Source: Ahaetulla prasina (Eukaryota > Chordata > Lepidosauria > Squamata > Colubridae). From it: a stretch of DNA of 64,000 bases. Where the stretch lies: positions 131,096,420 to 131,160,419 of the forward strand of contig NC_080540.1 in NCBI RefSeq assembly GCF_028640845.1, given 5' to 3'. The notes beneath the pieces are model-generated. The model saw only the letters and a program-made list of their open reading frames with translations. It was not told the DNA's origin and made no database searches. Shown here piece after piece: positions 32,891-43,110 of the stretch (within the stretch, counting starts at the first letter, position 1; each line of letters begins with the position of its first letter). The translations under genes and the position numbers were made by a program.

Positions 32891-32985
32891 GAACTGGCAC
32901 CTGTGATTTCACACGGCTGTGTATAATATAATAAAAATAATTTTTACCAAAAAAAAAAAAATACCCTGCATGGAACTGTTATCCT

Positions 32986-34090
32986 CAGATGCTGCCTTAA
33001 TTCTTAGAAACTTGGTTAGGACTTGAATTATTAAGTTTCTATCAGTCCCTGTGAATCTAAATGCAGATTGCCATGTAATGGTACATATAATGGTTGCTGT
33101 ATGTCATTCAGAGTTACTTTCATATATATATATGGGCAGCTATATAAATATGACAAATAAATCATTTATATTTATTTTTAAGATATTGGAAGAAAGCCAA
33201 CAGCCAATTTATTATCTGCCCCATCAAGTTTTATGGCTGTGGCTATTTAAGTAATAAAATCTATTTATTACTTTATCATGGTTGCTTTATTCTTGTCACT
33301 ACTATGGATGAAGAGATAGATACTAATGGTATAGGAATGAAGTAAACACATTCAAAGATATAAATTCTTATATAATCTGTACATCATGCTCCTGAGTTCT
33401 GCTCCATCTGTGATAATCTTCTTTTCCTGTTTAATAATTTCAGCCTGCAGGTTCACAATGCTTACATACATGACATACTGTTTGCCCTCACAAGTTTTGG
33501 TTTCTTTTAATCTGAAATATCCTTGCAGATAGCAGCAGAAAAACGAAATGATGACAGGAAAGGGAAGTTGTTTGGCTGCCTTTTCTTTCTGTTGTTAGTA
33601 TGCTCAGGCCCACCCATTCCTGTTTTCCCACTCTCTTCCCAAGAGGGAAAGCAACAGAGAAGAGGAAAAGGCAAGACCAAAGAACAGGAAGAGAAAGTGC
33701 AGTGTCCTGCTCTGAATCAGTATTTAGTGACTGTCTCAGTTGTGGTTCCAGCTTTGGCTCTGGGTATGTCTGCCCCCTCCTCTCCACCCAAAGGAACAGA
33801 CCTACGATTTGGGAATGCTTTTGGACTCTGAGTTCCTGCTTAGAGTTGATTGGCCAATTGTGTATATTTGAGGATTTAGAGGCCCTATGATAATGACTCA
33901 TCCCCTCATAGTCTGAGGTGATACAGCTGCTGTTGAAGATGACTTAAAAGCTGAAATTGGCCTGAAATGAGCAAATGGCCTGTCTGCTAATCAGGATTTA
34001 GAAAATTAGTCTAAATTAGTCTAAATTTGTCTGAGTTGGTCTAAAATGTGCAATGGTCTGTCTGCTAAACAAAATTTAGCAGCATAACCA
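32986..34090. other. 1.1 kb unique sequence with a short internal duplication
   Basis: Open stretches of about 100-137 codons overlap on both strands at 33488-33901 without a domain. Near the end, 'ctgtctgctaatcaggatttag' (about 33979) and 'ctgtctgctaaacaaaattta' (about 34057) form an imperfect ~80-bp tandem duplication. Confidence 0.4.
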
Positions 34091-34094
34091 CCAT

Positions 34095-34560
34095 CCTTCA
34101 ATAGCTGCATTGGCTGCTAATTTGCCCCCAAGCTCAATCATAGCATTGGCAATTACCTATTACTCTCTGCATGGCTTGGTTCCAGGGTACATGTAGGGCT
34201 ATCTCTTCCCAGAGGGTTCAACCCTACTTGTGTATCTTTTCAGCAAGCAGATGCATGGGTCACAACAACCTATGTGAGGGGAAGGGGTTAGAGGCCCTCC
34301 CAGTAATTGCCCCCCTGTCTGGAGCAACTTGTCTCCTGGGCCTCTAACAGTTTAGCCTTTCATTAGCCTTTTATTCCACAGGGCATATGGGTACCAAAAG
34401 GCTAGCACTGCTTTACCATTTTTTGTTAACTGCATTTTGTTTAATTTATATTATCGCACTTTGTTCCTGCTGTATTATCACCCACTGAGTCTTCTGAAAT
34501 GGGTAGCAAAGACCAATTTTCATCTATTAATTCATTTCTGTCATTTATGTCTGCCTAGTT
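34095..34560 (+). mobile_element. L2/CR1-like LINE C-terminal fragment, decayed
   Basis: Plus-strand pieces such as YYSLHGLVPGYM recall the 'LTYKALHGLAPxYL' block near the end of L2/CR1 ORF2, followed by 'gcaagcagatgcatgggtcacaac' and 'ctaacagtttagcctttcat', the known positions of the final conserved residues. Frames are broken. Confidence 0.5.
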
Positions 34561-35994
34561 ACCAAGTGCACCACTCCCTCCTGTGATTTCCCCCCCCTAA
34601 AACTATAAGCTACCACCCTGAGGCAGATTGTATAAAAGGAGAGCCCGTGGCTCCAAATCAACTCCTGAATTCCTTGGGGGAGAATGGATTTTGGTTCTCT
34701 TATCCTAAAGGGCATTTAAATAATAGCATCTGATTGACGTGTGTAAAAAAAGAAACCTTCCCAGGTTTTTGCAGGGAAGATGCATGTCAGTTTGAAGCTT
34801 AAATTCATCTGGTTAAAACTAGCAAGAAGGTCAATTATATTTGCAACTTGCAACTGTCTTCCTTCAGATAATGTTTTCAGCTTTGTATCACTGCTGATTT
34901 ATAACCCATAGATTCACAGAAGTGTGGGACAGGATCTGTTGGGAATTGCCTAGCCAGACAGGGAGAAGAATCAAGTGGGGAATTAGCCATGAATTGTTAG
35001 CGCAGCCACAAGAGTTCCAGGACTGATCTCTACTAAACTGAATGAATCCTTGTCTGTCTACTCCCAAGGGAAGACAAGCAGTGTGGGTGATTCCTGTATT
35101 ATAGACAGAATACAATGAAGTAGCTAGTTTGAACTCTACAAGTGTGAATCTGGTGCTTGAGCCTGATAGATCTCTCTCAAGGCTTTCCTCTGTTTCAGTA
35201 TTTTAGTACCAGCTTTTATACATGTTTTGGACATAAACTTTAATTTAATAGGAAAATGCAAAGGACAGAAGGTCAGAAACAATGACAAAGGGAACAATCT
35301 GATGAGCTTTAGTGTTTGTTGAGTTATTAACAGCAGTTAAGAATAGTTCTAGATGCAAGGACTTATAATACTAATAGAGATTTAGTCACTAACGAAGGTC
35401 TTACTAACCTGGATGAATTTTAATGAACATGTGTTTGTGGTCAGATAAAGGTCAGGCTTACCTGAGCTCCAATGAAGAGTTAATCTCTTCAGTGGTGGGG
35501 AGAAAATTCAGTAATGTTGAGGATTTGTTGGAATAATAAGAGAAAAGCAGGGAAGGAAGAAAATGTGGAGGCAGGGTTATACCTTGCTAAACCCAAGATG
35601 GCCATGAGTAAGGAATAAAGAAGAGGCTTTTCTTCTTAAAGCTACAGTAGCATAAATAATAGAATCATAGGATATATATCATAATTATTCCCCCCTTTAT
35701 ATAGAAGTTTAAATCTTCTTACACAATTAGAAGATTACTAGGATGAGTATTAGGATAATTATTAGGAGATTTCAGGGAAAACAATTCAAGGAGATTGGGA
35801 AACTCTGAAAAATGAGATTATAAAAGCCCAGTTTACCACAATACTTTAACTGAAAAAGAAAAACAAGAGATCCCAGAAGAAACCTGCATGCTTACATAAA
35901 TAACTCTGATAAACTGAAAGACAAACAGGATAAGTATAAAAAAAATGGAAAGAGAGACACATAACTAAGGCAGAATACGAGTATATGATGATGA
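34561..35994. other. 1.4 kb unique sequence
   Basis: No gene or repeat is recognised. Open stretches at 34888-35115 and 35846-36076 (minus) have no domain. Confidence 0.4.
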
Positions 35995-36025
35995 TGTTAG
36001 GAAAGCTAAGACTCCGAATGAACTT

Positions 36026-36238
36026 TTGAAGGAGCTGGCAGACATGATCCAGGAACCACTGAACAATATCTCTCAAAGAGCCTGGAGTACTGGGGAACTA
36101 CCAGAAAACTGGAAAAGAGTTGATGTGGTTGCCTTCAAAAATGGGAAAAAAGTGAATCCAGGAAACTATACACCAATCACCCTGACATCAATGCTTGGGA
36201 AGATCCTGAAAAAAAATAATCAAATAACAGATGTGTGA
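36026..36238 (+). pseudogene. CR1 RT N-terminal fragment
   Basis: 70 codons in frame containing WKRVDVVAFKNGKK and NYTPITLTSMLGKIL, RT block 1 of CR1 ORF2 ('NYRPVSLTSxxGK' in the family). The next conserved block, QHEFVKNRSCQTILP, lies 3' of a frame change just before the LTR. Confidence 0.8.
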
Positions 36239-36319
36239 ATATCTAGGAACAAGCAAAACTATAACTAGAAGCCAACATGAATTTGTCAAAAACAGATCAT
36301 GCCAAACAATCCTTCCTTG

Positions 36320-36887
36320 TGTAGGAATTTAGCACCCACCCCCCTCCTAGAAGAATGAAATATTCTAGGAAATATTTTAAAAAGCAGAATATTATACCTT
36401 CCTGGATGAGAAAAGGAGAAACATGCTCTTGGAAAGCGGCCCCCACCTTTGTTAATAGCCCCAGAAAGACAAAAGACATCTTATCTACAACACAGAAGAC
36501 CTTCAGCTCCAGGGTGATGGGATTAAGACATGGCCCTCAGGACATGATAGGATTAGCCTCTACCCATCTCACCACATGGCACCTGGGAAGATTACATCAG
36601 CCAGCAAGACTCAGGCAAGCTTGAGGGACAACCTACATTGTTAGCTAAGACTCCCACCCCCTGGGAGTCTGACAGCCAATCAGGATACTCTTCCTGTGCC
36701 CCAGAAAGGTCAAAGCTCAGAAAAAGCATAAAGCCAGGGAGCACACAGGATCTCGGCCCTTTTTCTGTTCAGGATCTCAAGCCATGTGATCCTGACCACC
36801 ATTAAACCATCTTTCCAAGCAGCCTCCATGTTTCCAGTGTCTTTGTCCCCACTTGGAACTGAACCCAGATGGATATTTCTTCCAACA
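36320..36887 (-). mobile_element. Solo LTR no. 2, 'TGTTGGAA...TTCCTACA' family
   Basis: 568 bp from tgtaggaatttagc to tatttcttccaaca on the plus strand. The 4-bp target duplication cttg is perfect (36316-36319 and 36888-36891). It sits inside the CR1 RT coding sequence: removing it rejoins 'ccaaacaatccttccttg' to 'tattatttgacaaaattagt', restoring CR1 collinearity. Confidence 0.9.
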
Positions 36888-36899
36888 CTTGTATTATTT

Positions 36900-37098
36900 G
36901 ACAAAATTAGTGGACCAGCAAAATGCTGTGAACATATTATACTTGGATTTTAATAAGGTATTTGAGAAAGTAGACCACAATCTACTTCTTGGTAAGATAG
37001 AAAAATATGGGATAGATGGCATCACCATTAGATGGATTTGTAACTGGCTGACCAACTGCACTCAAAGCGTAGTTCTCAATGGAACTGCATCTACATGA
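36900..37098 (+). pseudogene. CR1 RT palm fragment downstream of the LTR
   Basis: In-frame sequence NILYLDFNKVFEKVDHNLL carries the first catalytic-aspartate block (LDFxKAFDxVxH in the family, here FNKVFEKVDH). GIDGITIRWICNWLTN and QSVVLNGTAS follow. The frame closes at 37098. Confidence 0.8.
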
Positions 37099-38036
37099 AG
37101 GGAAGCACGCAGTAGGGTACCCCAAGTTTCTGTCTCAGGACCAATATTCTTTAACATCTCCATTAAACAATTTAGGTGAGGGGAACTCATCAAATTTTCA
37201 GATGACATCAAGCTGGGGGGAATAGGTAACAATTTAGAAGATAGGTTCAAGATCCAGAAGGATCTTGACACACTTGAACATTGAGCCCTATCCAATAAAA
37301 TGTAATTCAATAGTGAGAAAAATAAGGTTTTACACTTAGGCAAGAAAACCCAAATGCACAGGTATAGAATAGGAAGTATGTGACTCAACAACAGCAACTG
37401 TGAGAGGGATGTAGGAGTCCTAGTGGATAACCATTAAATAGGAGGCATCAGCCATTTAGCAGCTAAAGCCATGTGCTTTAACTGCTAAAAAAGCCAATGC
37501 AGTTCAAAGCTGCATCAACAGAAGGATAGAATTGAGGTTACGTGAATTGTTATACTGCTTCAGTAAGAGCACACTTAGAATATTGTGTCCAGTTTTGGTC
37601 ACCACAATTAAAAAAAAAGATGCTGAGAATATAGAAAGAATGCAGAAAAATGCAAGAAAGATGATTGGGGTTGGAGGCCAAAAAATATGATTAATGGTTG
37701 CAGGAACTGGGTATGTCTAGTCTAATGAAGAGAAGGACTGGGGTGACATAATAGCAGTGTTCCAATATTTGAGAGCCTTTCATAGAGAAGAGAGGGTCAA
37801 CCTATTCTCCAAAGCTCCTGAGGGCAGGACAAGAAGTATTGGATGGAAACTTATCAAGGAGAGATCTAACCTAGAAAAGGACAAATTTTCTGATGGTGAG
37901 AACAATTCACCAATGGAACACCTTGCATCCCAGAATTGTAAGTGCTTTATTACTATATTTTTTCAAGAAGAGATTGGTCAGCCATTTGTCTGGAATGGTA
38001 TAGGGTTTCCTGCTTGAGTAGGATATTAGACTAGAA

Positions 38037-38334
38037 CAGGGATGTCAAGGCCCATGGAGTGCTTAAATCTGGCTCGCAGGGCTGACCTGGAAATAGCAAA
38101 GGACACGCCTGCGGTGCCTCTGGCAGCCAAAACTGTGCCCCATTTTTGGGCTGGACGGCCTCGTGTAGTACCCTGCTGGCCAAAACGGGGTGTGGGGGAG
38201 CCACGTGCGGTCCCCCGTGTCCCGTTTTGGCCAGCAGGGTGCCACAAGAGGTCCTGTCTGCCCCCCCAGGCAGCCCGCAGAGGAGAACTACAATGCTGGT
38301 CTGGCCCTCGAAGAAATCCAGTTTGACACTCCTG
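38037..38334. mobile_element. hAT MITE, 'TCAAACTC' family, inside CR1 3' end
   Basis: Termini cagggatgtcaaggcccatg and agtttgacactcctg; 8-bp duplication gactagaa (38029-38036) and gattagaa (38335-38342), one mismatch. The GC-rich core repeats 'tggccaaaacggggtgtggg' and its inverse 'gtcccgttttggccagcagg', an internal inverted pair. Confidence 0.85.
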
Positions 38335-38495
38335 GATTAGAAGGTCTCTAATATCCCTTTCAACTCCGTTATTTTGCATTCTAGTCTTAAATCATATTCC
38401 ACATTCCTGAGTCTTTGAATTTTTCATTTTGAACATCATCCATAATTAGTTGTTGCAGGGGAGAATTGCAATGTTTTCTTCAGTACTTTTAAAGT

Positions 38496-39020
38496 TGTTG
38501 GAAGAAATGTCCACCTGGCTTCAGTTCCAAGTGGGGATAAAGACACTGGAAACATGGAGACTGCTTGGAAAGATGGTTTAATGGTGGTCAGGTTCACATG
38601 GCTTGAGTCCCTCAACAGAAAAAGGGATGAGATCTTGTGCGCTCCCTGGCTTTATCCTTTTTCTGAGCTTTGAGCTTTCTGGGGCACAGGAAGAGTATCC
38701 TGATTGGTTGTCAGACTCCCAGGGGTTGGGGGTCTTAGCTAGCCTTGCTGGCTGATGTAATCTTCCCAGGTGTCATGTGGTGAGTTTCTGTTGCTAGGTG
38801 GGTCCTATTGTGTTGCAGATGATGGTCCCATTGACAAAGGTGGGGAGAATGAGTTTCTGTCTCTGACCCATTGACAAAGGTGGGGGGAGGCAGGAAGCTG
38901 CTTTGTCTTTGAAACATGTTTCTCCATTTCTTATCCGAGGAAATATAATCTTCTGCCCTTTTTAATATTTTCTAAAATATTTCATTTTTCTAGGAGAGGG
39001 GTGGGTGCTAACTTCCTACA
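38496..39020 (+). mobile_element. Solo LTR no. 3, 'TGTTGGAA...TTCCTACA' family
   Basis: Runs from tgttggaagaaatgtcc to gctaacttcctaca, in the orientation opposite to copies 1 and 2. It carries gattggttgtcagactcc (CCAAT-like) and a ctttatcc TATA-like position. The flanking 4-mers aagt and actg do not match, so its target duplication is lost or it formed by recombination between two insertions. Confidence 0.82.
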
Positions 39021-40775
39021 ACTGAAATTAAAATTGAAAACAAACTGTAGTGCAAAACTAGAAGGCAAACTACATTATGAATGAAAGCTAAAAGTAATTG
39101 TCCATTTATAGTATATTTTACCAAAATTCCCAACCAGGAAAATATTCTCCATGAAATCGTAGAATCCTGATAACTTTGTAAGCATAGTTTGAATTTCTTT
39201 GCCATGATTAGGGATATAGATACAGCATTCTGTCCCACCTATTGCAGAGGCAACGCCTTTAGCTGCTGGGATCTGACCTAAAGCTGACCTATTCTATAAA
39301 AACATTTGTCTGAATACTGAAATTTCTGCAGTTAAGGAGCCTCTTGCTCTGTGTTATTTGTTACTTCTTCCAATACACTTGACACATGTTTTAATTCACA
39401 GATTTTCTGTCCAATGGCATTTGTCAGAAACATAATTGCAAAGTTGTATGTTGTTGAGTAGTGGCTTAGTACATCCTTATTGTGCATAATGGCTGGTACT
39501 AAAAAGACAAAAAATAGGACTCACAAAGCAAGTTGGAAAATATTAATAAGCCTGCTCTTTTTAGCCCTTCAAGGTAGGCTAGGTCAGGAAATAGACACTG
39601 CAAGGATTCCAGGAATGCTATTTTATTATTGTAGAGCACAGTTACAAAATCTTGCAAGCTTGTCAGAGTTTTTCTTCCCCATCTTATATTAAGCAGAATC
39701 AAGGCGGGGTTATTTTGAATTTCTTTCTCACACTTTCCACTTTCCCAGGACTGCATAATTGTTTTTCTTCTCTTAATGGCTCACACATTCCTCCCTTAAA
39801 GTTATCTTTAGATTCCTTTACAGTTGCTCACAAACAAAATAATGCCCAACTAAAGCTGACAGCCCATTCTTGCAGGTCCTACCTAGAGTATATGTAAGGT
39901 GGAGAGGAATGGTTGTTCTGGAATGCCAAAGATGGCATAATCAACTTAGTTAGAGTGGCCTTCAATGGTTATATTAAAAGTCAACTTCCCTACATAAAAT
40001 CCTGTGCCATTATATTGAAGGCAAACTGCTGCAAAGGGAGTGGCTGAGGTTATGATATATTAGATATTTTCCTTCTATTAATAGCCCAGGTCTCACTTGA
40101 CCTTAAGATTACTTCCCTGGCCCATCACTTCAGTAGGGTTCAAAAGATGGACTATTATGCCAATTCTTCTCCGCTGGAGGTGCACAAAGGGTCCACATGG
40201 TGATGAGGGATGGGTTTTCTGAACTTCTATTGAGCATCTTGGGTTGTGTACAATGAAGAAACAGGACTGAGAACAAGGATGCTAATTACATTTAGAAAGA
40301 CAAGAAGAGAAAGCTCATAGCTGGTTAAACCTGAAGGAGAAAGCCTTCCAATTTGGCTTTTGAGCCCGAGAGAAACCAAGAGTTTGTTGAGCAGCTTTAA
40401 GAGGCTGATGGGCCAAGACAAGGGATGCTGAAATGTCTGCGGAATAAGAAGCAGCAGCAGCCATCACTGCCTGCAAATGTGGAGGAAAGCAGCAGCAACA
40501 CAACCTACAGTTTAGCCGTAATGAATCTGTTTTGTTCTGGCACCTTCATCTGGTCTCCAAGACACATTTAAGACTTAACTCATCCTTAGTTGTATCAGTG
40601 CTAAAGTAGTGTTTCTTCCTTGTCCATTCTCCCCCTTGTCCTTGTCAATTCTCATGCTGGTTGTTGAACCTGTTGCCATTAATTTGATGTCCTTTATATT
40701 TAATTTTAGGCCGATTTTTACTCTGTTCCTTAACTTGTATTAATTACCAAAACCTACAGATCATCCTTGTTTTCA
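39021..40775. other. 1.75 kb unique sequence
   Basis: No gene or repeat is recognised. Open stretches (39480-39692 +, 39499-39756 -, 40227-40503 -) have no domain. Confidence 0.4.
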
Positions 40776-41212
40776 GTTTAGTTTAGTTTAGTTTAGTTTA
40801 TTAAATTTCTATACCGCCCTTGTCCCGAAGGACTCAGGGCGGTTTACAGCCAGCATAAAACAATATACATAAATGGATTAAAAAACACTATAAAAATCTA
40901 ATTCAAATTTGGCTAAACTTTAAAACTATTAAAAATCAATAATTAAACCCCAATTAAAAACCAAAACCCATTAGGCCAGCCCCGCGCGATGGAATAAAAG
41001 GGTCTTGAGATCGCGTCGGAAGGTCCGGAGGTCGGGGAGTGATCGTAACCCCGGAGGAAGCTTGTTCCAGAGGGTAGGTGCCCCCACAGAGAAGGCTCTC
41101 CCCCGGGGGTCACCAGCTGGCGTTGTTTGGCTGACGGCCCCCTGAGGAGACCCTCCCTGTGGGAGCGCACAGGTCGATGGGAGGCTATCGGTGGCAGCAG
41201 GCGGTCCCGTAA
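40776..41212 (-). mobile_element. L2-like LINE 3' end, (TAAAC)n tail
   Basis: On the minus strand the coding end includes PEVGRAFSVGAPTLW-like sequence in shifted frames, LKTLLFHRA-like sequence, and then the typical 3' UTR end 'ggctgtaaaccgccctgagt' with 'ccttcgggacaagggcggta'. It terminates in (TAAAC)n, seen as (GTTTA)n at 40776-40800. The conserved GC-rich end is diagnostic of the L2/CR1-like LINEs of reptiles. Confidence 0.75.
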
Positions 41213-42220
41213 GTTTAAAGAGTAGTATAATTAATATAGTGGAGATTATACTGTTTCTTCCTCCAGTTTTAAAACTACACCCTTCTTCTAGTCTGGTTTC
41301 TTTTAATATTTATTTAGCACATAGGCTGAACAAATAAGGGGAAAGGATTCATCCTTGCCATCCTAAAGTGGATGTTGTTAGCTTTGAAAGCCATACTAGG
41401 CCGGAAGCTTCCCTGCTGCCACTTTCTCACGTGTGGGAAAGTAGGAGGGGGATTTAGTAGAGGGGCCCTTTAGACACAATAACATTCTTTCTGCCAGTCA
41501 AGGTCAGGCTGGTCCTGCATCTGGAGAAGGAGTGGTCGGAGTGATGTATTGAGATGGGACGGTTGGCAATTGAAGCATGTGATTGGCAGAAGAATCGGGG
41601 GTGGTTTGGGGTTTTTGATTTACTGAGGGAAAGCCCGGATCTCTCAGATTCTGATTTTCCCAGATGTGCCAGTTTACCTATCCTAGTAAAAGAACTTTGA
41701 AAGATGCGTGCTTCGGAGTTTTTACTTGGCGAGGGGTTTTTCTGGAACGCTGACATATGTTTCACCATGTTCCTTACAAACTTTGGCTTTCTGTCCTGTA
41801 TACAGTTTCACACGAGGACAATGAGATGTTCTGAGAATCCCAGTTTCATAAGCATGACCACAGCTTGACATAATCAAAGGCCTTTTTATAATTCAGCACA
41901 AACTGACTTCTTTTTTTTTTTTGTATTCTTTGGTTTTCTCAATTTATTCAGGGAATATCAGTGATAATGTGTCATGTTCCACATCTGGAATCTCCTTTTC
42001 TGTGGAAAGCTCTAATCTGCATTGGATGTTCGTAAGCACTATGGTATTTTATTAGCACGTGAAATTAAAGATATTATACCAATTGTTTGCGCCAAGTCTC
42101 CTTTCCTTGCTATTGATATGTAGACTGGTCTCTTCCAGTCTTTTGGACACTGTCCTTTTTAAGGTTTGTTGACTTCTTTATTTAGAATAATAATCAATGA
42201 ACTAACAAACAGCTAAGGAA
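41213..42220. other. 1 kb unique sequence
   Basis: No gene is recognised. A T-run lies at about 41909-41920. The 104-codon minus-strand stretch at 41454-41768 has no domain. Confidence 0.4.
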
Positions 42221-42290
42221 TAGAATAGAATAGAATAGAATAGAATAGAATAGAATAGAATAGAATAGAATAGAATAGAATAGAATAGAA
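42221..42290. repeat. (AATAG)n microsatellite, 14 units, LINE tail
   Basis: 70 bp of perfect tagaa units abutting the LINE 3' end. Reading frames here translate as Tyr-Ser-Ile-Leu-Phe repeats and are not genes. Confidence 0.97.
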
Positions 42291-42865
42291 TTTTTTATTG
42301 GCCAAGTGTGATTGGACACACAAGGAATTTGTCTTGGTGCTCTCAGTATACATAAAAGAGAAGATACATTCGTCAAGAATCATAAGGTACAACATTTAAT
42401 GATAGTCATAGGGTACAAATAAGCAATCAAATCGTATTAGGAAACAGCCAATATAAATTGTATGGATACAAGCAACAAAGTTACAGTCATATAGTCATAA
42501 GTGGGAGGAGATGGGTGATGGGAACTATGAGAAGATTAATAGTAGTGCAGACTTAGTAAATAGTTTGACAGTGTTGAAGGAATTATTTGTTTAGCAGAGT
42601 GATGGCATTCGGGAAAAACCTGTTCTTGTGTCTAGTTATTCTGGTGTGCAGTGCTCTATAGCATCATTTTGAGGGTAGGAGGTGAAACAGTTTATGTCCA
42701 GGATGTGAGGGGTCTGTGAATATTTTCACAGCTCTCTTTTTGACTCATGCAGTATACAGGTCCTCAATGGAAGGCAGGTTGGTAGCAATTGGTGTTTTTT
42801 TTTGCAGTTTTAATTATCCTCTGAAGTCTGTGTCTGTCTTGTTGGGCTGCAGAACCAAATATAAA
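42291..42865 (-). mobile_element. AATAG-tailed LINE, 3' ~575 bp
   Basis: Minus strand: a coding end ('gtctgtgtctgtcttgttgg' side at 42825-42850; caggatgtgaggggtctgtg; gtgtgcagtgctctatag; gggaaaaacctgttcttgtg) followed by a 3' UTR ending ccaatcacacttggccaata. It is collinear with the plus-strand copy at 58213-58648 and with the split copy at 62231-63140. The C-terminal peptide family is the one described at 58231-58365. I take it as the snake CR1/L3-related LINE. Confidence 0.82.
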
Positions 42866-42892
42866 TCTGTGATGCATAGTACAAAAGAAATC

Positions 42893-43110
42893 CATTTAAT
42901 GTAATGTATGTAGTCCAGGGTTGAACTGTGGTCCTTGGTGCTCTCTGAGCTTGGTTGTTTGCTTGCAGATGTTTCAATACCTGAATAGGTAACTTCATCA
43001 GTGCTAGGATTTGAAGCCTCTGAATTAGCCACCTCATAAAACCCATTACCGCAAATGACCCTAGATCTTTCTTGGTAGTGTATTTCCATCTGATCTGAGG
43101 AGCCATCATC
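42893..43110 (-). mobile_element. Penelope-like element end fragment (putative)
   Basis: On the minus strand: agcactgatgaagttaccta, ttgaaacatctgcaagcaaa, caagctcagagagcaccaag, gaccacagttcaaccctgga. The same order occurs at 54245-54360 and (minus) 60655-60760. The class is inferred from the embedded hammerhead-like motif and from the family's similarity to repeat ends I associate with Penelope-like elements. Confidence 0.5.
42965..43004 (-). ncRNA. Hammerhead-ribozyme-like motif, copy A
   Basis: Minus-strand RNA: GCA, CUGAUGA, stem II (UACCU/AGGUA around AUUC), GAAA, CAUC, UGC. Stem I can form GCA/UGC. The catalytic core boxes CUGAUGA and GAAA are exact, and the predicted cleavage triplet position reads AUC (an NUH). 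Stem III is minimal. Activity is not shown by the sequence alone. Confidence 0.55.

Larger units (their letters stand above)
31866..32985 (+). mobile_element. Putative LINE 3' portion, interrupted by an L1 tail
   Basis: Decayed plus-strand frames (around 32170: ITAYTSCG-like and VVLPVIIEAVGTI-like pieces) and a poly(A)-type end after ttttaccaaaaaaaaa (about 32945-32960) suggest the C-terminal and 3' end of the R4-like LINE seen at 31303. The assignment rests on weak similarity. An L1 3' end interrupts it with a clear target duplication. Confidence 0.4.
35995..38385 (+). mobile_element. CR1 LINE (RT to 3' end), split twice
   Basis: The plus strand shows RT N-terminal ELADMIQEPLNNISQRAW, ENWKRVDVVAFKNGKKVN, then palm residues DFNKVFEKVDHNLLLGKI, and near the end DIIAVFQYLRAFHREERVN-like and KAPEGRTRSIGWKL. 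The 3' terminus is ggtctctaatatccctttca with actccgttattttgcattct. A solo LTR (36320-36887) and a hAT MITE (38037-38334) interrupt it, each with its own target duplication. Stops and frame changes throughout show it is dead; the YxDD region (around 37190) is in a broken frame. Confidence 0.88.

Noticed and set aside
33488..33901. Overlapping 96-137 codon frames on both strands
   Set aside because: No recognisable domain, no splice context, and both strands equally open, as expected by chance.
42194..42395. Tyr-Ser-Ile-Leu-Phe repeat 'proteins' on the minus strand (also near 62098-62283)
   Set aside because: Direct translation of the AATAG microsatellite and LINE 3' UTR.
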